DNA of 64,000 nt. It comes from Amphritea atlantica. Its GTDB lineage: Bacteria > Pseudomonadota > Gammaproteobacteria > Pseudomonadales > Balneatricaceae. Every line of letters begins with the position of its first letter. The first letter of the stretch is position 1. The DNA is taken from positions 248,001-312,000 of the forward strand of contig NZ_FOGB01000001.1 in the NCBI RefSeq assembly GCF_900111095.1, written 5' to 3'. This document shows positions 60,006 through 64,000 of this stretch, piece after piece. Under the pieces are notes generated by a model. The model did no database searches. It saw nothing but the letters and a program-made list of their open reading frames with translations, and was not told the DNA's origin. Position numbers and translations under genes: made by a program.

Positions 60006-60479
60006 ATGATTCAAGTGGGTGATAAAATTCCGGCTGTCAGTGTCAGCACTATTTTTGCTGGTGAAACGTCTGCCGTGAGCACGGATCAGCTTTTTGCTGA
60101 TAAGAAAGTGGTCTTGTTTGCCTTGCCTGGTGCGTTTACGCCGACCTGCTCTGCATCGCATCTGCCGGGTTATATCGTTCATGCGGATGATATCTTCAGC
60201 AAAGGCGTCGATCTGATCGCCTGTCTTTCGGTGAATGATGCATTTGTTATGAAGGCGTGGGCTGAAACGCAGAATGCTGAGCAGATTACCATGATTGCGG
60301 ATGGTGGTGCTGATCTGACTAAGGCGATGGGGCTGGATATGGACAGCGGCTCATTTGGAGGTATCCGCTCACGGCGTTACTCAATGATTATTGAAGATGG
60401 TGTAGTGACCGCTCTCAATGTCGAGGAACCAAAAACCTTTGAAGTGAGTAGCGCTGAAGCGATGCTTGAGCTGCTCTGA
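60006..60479 (+). CDS. peroxiredoxin (Prx5 group)
   Basis: The 157-residue thiol peroxidase has the Prx5 catalytic motif PGAFTPTCSASHLPGY (peroxidatic Cys) and SLNDAFVMKAWAET-like CLSVNDAFVMKAW. It reduces peroxides in the cytoplasm. Family length is 155-165, so it is complete. ATG at 60006 follows ATAGGTAACG. It lies 242 bp after the ABM gene. Confidence 0.92.
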   Translation: MIQVGDKIPAVSVSTIFAGETSAVSTDQLFADKKVVLFALPGAFTPTCSASHLPGYIVHADDIFSKGVDLIACLSVNDAFVMKAWAETQNAEQITMIADGGADLTKAMGLDMDSGSFGGIRSRRYSMIIEDGVVTALNVEEPKTFEVSSAEAMLELL

Positions 60480-60522
60480 TACAATCCGTTTCATTTAAGT
60501 CAGTGAGTAATGTGGGACACCT

Positions 60523-60924
60523 ATGCAAGATGTAATTGATGCGCTGCGTGATGCTAATATCGACGTAGTAACGCCTCTGGAACTGCCGGATTTTGACGAT
60601 ATTGTCGCGGCGGAAGAGGAGATCTGTGTACCGCTTTATCCGGATTTTAAAGAGTTTCTGCTGACGGTCAGTGATGTTATCTGCGGTTCTATCGAACCGG
60701 TGACCGTGGCCGACCCCTCTTCGCATACCCATCTGCCTGAAGTCGCTGCGTATGCCTGGTCGATTGGCCTGTCCCGCGAGCAAACCCCGATCTGTGCCCA
60801 TGATGGTGGTTTTTATGCGGTCACCATTGAAGGCTCTGTGGTTTACTGGACGCCGGAGAGTGGTGAAGTTGAGGAGTGGACCACTGTGTGGGAGTGGGCC
60901 AGAGAGGTCTGGCTGGTCAGTTAA
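60523..60924 (+). CDS. SUKH/SMI1-KNR4 family protein
   Basis: The 133-residue protein shows a SMI1/KNR4-like fold: the early LPDFDDIVAAEEEICVPLYPDFKEFLLTVSD, matching the family's helix-turn with L/PxxYxxFL, and later GGFYAVTIEGSVVYWTPESGEVEEW. Such proteins serve as immunity proteins against contact-dependent toxins in some bacteria, but many are housekeeping. No toxin is adjacent. It follows the peroxiredoxin by 43 bp and is probably co-transcribed. Confidence 0.7.
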   Translation: MQDVIDALRDANIDVVTPLELPDFDDIVAAEEEICVPLYPDFKEFLLTVSDVICGSIEPVTVADPSSHTHLPEVAAYAWSIGLSREQTPICAHDGGFYAVTIEGSVVYWTPESGEVEEWTTVWEWAREVWLVS

Positions 60925-60940
60925 TGCATCAGATGATTAT

Positions 60941-60966
60941 AACGGCTCAGATGAGCCGTTTTTTTT
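60941..60966. terminator. terminator between the SMI1-type gene and the MFS gene
   Basis: AACGGCTC-AGAT-GAGCCGTT followed by a T-run. It serves the plus-strand unit, and an imperfect A-run gives partial symmetry for the MFS gene. Confidence 0.85.
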
Positions 60967-62158
60967 AAGCTGTTTTGAGGGCCAGCTCTCGTTGCTCACC
61001 GGCCTTGAGTATCAGAATCATTCCCGCCCCCAACACTGAGATCGCAGCGGCAATATAGAGGGAGTCAGCATAACTGCCACCCTGGTCGGCGATAATCCCG
61101 GCGATGGCGGGGGCTCCGATCTGAGCGATACCGTAGAGTAGTGTCAGTCTGCCCATCAGTTTTGCCGGTTTGGTGGGGTAGAAACGACCCGCCATCGCCA
61201 GCACCAGACTGACGATCGCGATAAAGCTGCCGCCATAGAGGACTGCGCTGATGAGTACGACCCAGAGGGTATCGTTCAGGGCGGGCAGTATGATGCCGAT
61301 AATCTGAATCAGAAAAGCGATCAGCAGGGTATTTAACTCTCCCAGTCGGCGGGCAACTCTGTCCCACAGAATCACCGCAGGGGTCGCACTCAGACCGACA
61401 AAGACCCAGACAATCTGGCCATCACCCTGCAGAGCAGGCTGCGCTTCAACGATTGCCACCAGAAAAGTGGCGCTGATCACATAGGCATAACCGGCACAAA
61501 AATACATGATACCCAGCAGTATAAACCAGCGCCGGCTGGGAGGGTTGTCCTGCAACCGCTGACCGGCAGTGGTCTGATGGCTGGTATCCGGACGGGGCAA
61601 CCAGCGCCAGGCGGGGATAGCAATCAGAGACCCCAGCACGCCGACGGCCAGCCACTGTTCTCTCCAGTCGAGGTGACCGATCATCAGTTCGGCTGCTAAA
61701 CCACTGACAATGATACCCAGCCCGGCTCCTGCATAGTGAATACCCAGTTCAGGTCGGTGGCCGTGACGCAACAGCCAGTTCATAATCAGCCCGGCACTGA
61801 TCAGCATGCCACTGGCACTGCTTAGTCCCGAGAAAAATCGCAATACTCCCCAGAGCCAGATGTTATTGGTCAGAGCCATGCCGAGGGTGGTAATCACCGC
61901 TATTATCAGACCTGCACGGTAGAAGGTATCTTTGATTTTCAGGTTACCAACGGTGGCAGCCAGCAGGGCGCCACACATATAGCCGATATAATTAATGGTG
62001 GCCAGATAGCCTCCGCCCAGGTCGCTCAAACCGGCTTCTGCCTGCATCGCGGGTAGCAGGGTGGTATAGCAGAAGCGGGCGATACCGATGGTAAGAATCA
62101 GGCCGAGCAGACCGGAGCCCAGTACTTTGAGATGTTGCCTGTTTGCAGTTGTATCCAT
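60965..62158 (-). CDS. YbfB/YjiJ-family MFS transporter
   Basis: The protein of 397 residues has 12 hydrophobic helices and the YbfB/YjiJ features GIARFCYTTLLPAMQAEAGLSDLGGGYLATINYIGYMCGALLA at the N-terminus. It is probably an exporter of unknown substrate. The frame extends 26 codons upstream; ATG at 62158 is chosen for the family N-terminus. A LysR gene is divergent, separated by 133 bp, and probably controls it. Confidence 0.88.
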   Translation of the reverse strand: MDTTANRQHLKVLGSGLLGLILTIGIARFCYTTLLPAMQAEAGLSDLGGGYLATINYIGYMCGALLAATVGNLKIKDTFYRAGLIIAVITTLGMALTNNIWLWGVLRFFSGLSSASGMLISAGLIMNWLLRHGHRPELGIHYAGAGLGIIVSGLAAELMIGHLDWREQWLAVGVLGSLIAIPAWRWLPRPDTSHQTTAGQRLQDNPPSRRWFILLGIMYFCAGYAYVISATFLVAIVEAQPALQGDGQIVWVFVGLSATPAVILWDRVARRLGELNTLLIAFLIQIIGIILPALNDTLWVVLISAVLYGGSFIAIVSLVLAMAGRFYPTKPAKLMGRLTLLYGIAQIGAPAIAGIIADQGGSYADSLYIAAAISVLGAGMILILKAGEQRELALKTA

Positions 62159-62291
62159 AGAACTCAGACTGTTTTTATGTTTTTTGTAAGTGTATGTATT
62201 AATATTATTCGTTACTAATGAATTATTAAGAACCATATGTTCTTTAATAAAGAATGATTTGTTTGCTTATATTGCATCTGTTGACGGTTGT

Positions 62292-63164
62292 ATGGAGATA
62301 AGGTTGGAACTGATAGCACTGAAAACCTTTGAAAAGGTAGCGAAAGAGGGCGGCATACTGGCTGCGGCGAAGCAACTGAATACAGTGCAGTCTAATGTCA
62401 CTACACGGATTCAGCGGCTGGAAGAGGAGTTAGGTACTAAACTGTTTTCCCGCAAGGGGCGTGGGCTTGAATTAACCCGCCCGGGTATGATTCTTCTCGA
62501 GTATGCCGAACAGATTCTTCAACTGGAGCGGCAAGCAGGTGTCGCTGTCAGGCTGGCGGATAAAGGTGCTGCTGAGATTAAAATTGGTGCCATGGAAACA
62601 TTTACGGCAACCCACCTGCCACAGCTGTTGGGGGCATTGAGAGAGAGCTGCCCAAAACTTAAACCACAGGTCACGGCTGCAACGACCGCGGAGCTGCTTC
62701 GGGCAGTATTGGAGCATCATATTGATTGTGCCTTTGTGGCGGGGCCGATAGATCATCCTGATCTGGTCACTATTGATGTCATGACTCAGGAGTTGGTATT
62801 AGTGAAACCCGGGAGCGTGGCTCCGGCGGATAATCTGGTACTGTTCCGGGAAGGCTGTGTCTATCGACAAAAAGCGTTGCAGTGGTCACGGAACCATCAG
62901 AATAACGGTTACGGTCTGAGTGAGCTGGGCACACTTGAGGGGATTCTCGGCTGTGTGGCTCAGGGGCTGGGGGTGACACTGATGCCCCGCAATGTGGTCG
63001 AGCTATCGATCTATCGTGATAACCTGGAGTTTGAACCCCTGCCTGATGATGTATCTCTAGTGCCGACCCAGTTTATCCGCCACCGCAGCACCCCAGCGTT
63101 GAACGTGATCGAGGCACTGTTTGACTCGTTACGCTGGCTGCCAAACCGGGATAAGGCTATTTAA
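62292..63164 (+). CDS. LysR-family transcriptional regulator
   Basis: The protein of 290 residues begins MEIRLELIALKTFEKVAKEGGILAAAKQLNTVQSNVTTRIQRLEEELGTKLFSRKGRGLELTRPG, a LysR HTH, followed by a LysR substrate domain. Start ATG at 62292 fits family N-termini; the open frame continues upstream. It is divergent from the MFS gene and is the likely regulator of it. Confidence 0.9.
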   Translation: MEIRLELIALKTFEKVAKEGGILAAAKQLNTVQSNVTTRIQRLEEELGTKLFSRKGRGLELTRPGMILLEYAEQILQLERQAGVAVRLADKGAAEIKIGAMETFTATHLPQLLGALRESCPKLKPQVTAATTAELLRAVLEHHIDCAFVAGPIDHPDLVTIDVMTQELVLVKPGSVAPADNLVLFREGCVYRQKALQWSRNHQNNGYGLSELGTLEGILGCVAQGLGVTLMPRNVVELSIYRDNLEFEPLPDDVSLVPTQFIRHRSTPALNVIEALFDSLRWLPNRDKAI

Positions 63165-63179
63165 GACTGATCCCATGAG

Positions 63180-64000
63180 TTATAGCTGATTGGCTTTGCG
63201 GTAGTTGCCCTGATAATCAAAGATGCGCTCCTGTACCCGCCAGAACTTTCCGGCTTTACGGGCGACAACAAAGTCTGGGGCGGTAAACAGATGGGATACC
63301 GCTAACACCTCCTCAACCGAGTTGAACTGACGTGGCTGTAAACTCTGGCCAAAGCGTCGTCCGAACAGGTCGTTAAACCGTTTTCGCTGCTTGCTATTAT
63401 GCATATCAAACAGCTCACTCAGCTCTTCGCCCTGTTCATCGTGATAGATGACTCTGAGTCTGCTGTTTGATTCGCTTAACGAGATACCGGCGCAGCGGAT
63501 AACCATGGCATCTTTCAGCTTAAGAGCTGCTTTGAGCTGATCATCGGGGTCGATGATGGCGTGACCGCACTGATGACAGTGGCGGGCGGCAATGTCGTTT
63601 TCCGCATTGCACTGGGGGCATTCCTTAAAGCGGAAACGATAGTCGCATTGTGACTTTTTATCCTGAGACGGGGTGCTGTCTACACCCTCAATGGTACCCT
63701 GACAGCGTCGGCCGAAGTGTTCGAGAATATTGCCCTCCTCATCTGTCTTGCCCCAGAAAATATTGGCAAATTCACAGACCGGACAGAACACCTGTACCGG
63801 CACACTGCTGCTATCCGGTTTTGGCTGCCCCACTTCGGGCGAGTACAGATCGAAGCCGTTACCCGCATAATCCATCACCAGGCAGTCCTGTTTGCCCTCA
63901 GCCAGCCTGAGTCCCCGACCCACGATCTGTTGAAACAGAGAGACGGACTGGGTGGGCCTGAGCAGGGCGATAAAATCCACATGGGGGGCATCGAAACCGG
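63180..64000 (-). CDS. radD: RadD-type superfamily II DNA helicase-like protein, C-terminal part
   Basis: The gene runs off the right edge. The visible 270 or so residues match E. coli RadD (YejH): GFDAPHVDFIALLRPTQSVSLFQQIVGRGLRLAEGK (helicase motifs V-VI), then VPVQVFCPVCEFANIFWGK with a zinc-binding Cys pair, CPQCNAENDIAARHCHQCGHA as a four-cysteine zinc finger, and the C-terminal DFVVARKAGKFWRVQERIFDYQGNYR. RadD supports double-strand-break repair and recombination. The reading frame continues to the window end past the GTG at 63980, which is not a start. Confidence 0.92.
   Translation of the reverse strand, partial: GFDAPHVDFIALLRPTQSVSLFQQIVGRGLRLAEGKQDCLVMDYAGNGFDLYSPEVGQPKPDSSSVPVQVFCPVCEFANIFWGKTDEEGNILEHFGRRCQGTIEGVDSTPSQDKKSQCDYRFRFKECPQCNAENDIAARHCHQCGHAIIDPDDQLKAALKLKDAMVIRCAGISLSESNSRLRVIYHDEQGEELSELFDMHNSKQRKRFNDLFGRRFGQSLQPRQFNSVEEVLAVSHLFTAPDFVVARKAGKFWRVQERIFDYQGNYRKANQL

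Overview
The window reads as chromosomal DNA from a marine gammaproteobacterium, most likely an Oceanospirillales/Oceanospirillaceae-type heterotroph. This rests on protein resemblance (Pseudomonas-like FdhA, GbdR, GcvP, homoserine kinase and RadD, with TRAP and AGCS transporters), mid-range base composition and dense operons with strong Shine-Dalgarno sites and many clear intrinsic terminators. I saw no rRNA, tRNA, transposase, integrase, phage gene or CRISPR array. The first and last genes (a DUF294 protein and radD) are cut by the window ends.

Layout. 1-1.5 kb: DUF294/CBS-type protein tail and a DEDDh exonuclease. 1.6-9.1 kb: formaldehyde dehydrogenase fdhA, the GbdR-type regulator, a DUF1989 protein and a TRAP transporter (dctPQM). 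9.5-15.8 kb: XRE-cupin regulator, DUF1003/MscS pair, omega-aminotransferase with a divergent LysR gene, and an M14 peptidase/hydrolase pair. 15.9-23.6 kb: amino-acid island with an AGCS symporter, D-serine dehydratase dsdA, a LysR regulator, an Lrp-type regulator, dadA, a ridA homologue and alanine racemase. 23.7-26.9 kb: ABM protein, TraB/GumN protein, homoserine kinase and lipoyl synthase. 27.0-36.4 kb: gcvT, an XRE-cupin regulator, sdaA-glyA-gcvH-gcvP and a PhnZ/TmpB-like HD-domain oxygenase. 36.4-44.8 kb: FMN reductase, DUF938, two cold-shock genes, DUF2058, LOG protein, YciA thioesterase, YceI/cytochrome b561/flavodoxin operon and LysR. 44.9-53.6 kb: NosR-like flavo/Fe-S protein, LysE, LysR, PpiC, ChaN, PilZ, two tiny ORFs, a MarR-GNAT fusion and azlCD. 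53.8-58.6 kb: hydrogenase-maturation genes hypFCDE with no hydrogenase in view. 58.6-64 kb: a three-copy repeat, small proteins, peroxiredoxin, SUKH/SMI1 protein, YbfB-type MFS exporter, LysR and radD.

How it fits together. Much of the first 36 kb suits methylated-amine and one-carbon amino-acid catabolism. The GbdR-type regulator senses the glycine betaine/dimethylglycine route in Pseudomonas, and FdhA would detoxify formaldehyde from sarcosine demethylation. The glycine cleavage system with LipA, GlyA and SdaA would then take glycine to serine and pyruvate, while the dsd/dad/AGCS genes feed D-serine and D-alanine to the same pyruvate pool. The demethylases themselves (gbcAB, dgc, sox) are not in the window.

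Regulatory signals found by eye: two perfect FNR/ANR boxes upstream of the gbdR-type gene, TTGGATnCAA-type palindromes upstream of fdhA (two) and of the TRAP operon (one, imperfect), and matching GTTTCC-N4-(G/A)GAAAC operators upstream of gcvT and of sdaA-glyA-gcvHP. The last pair flank the XRE-cupin gene and suggest one regulon.
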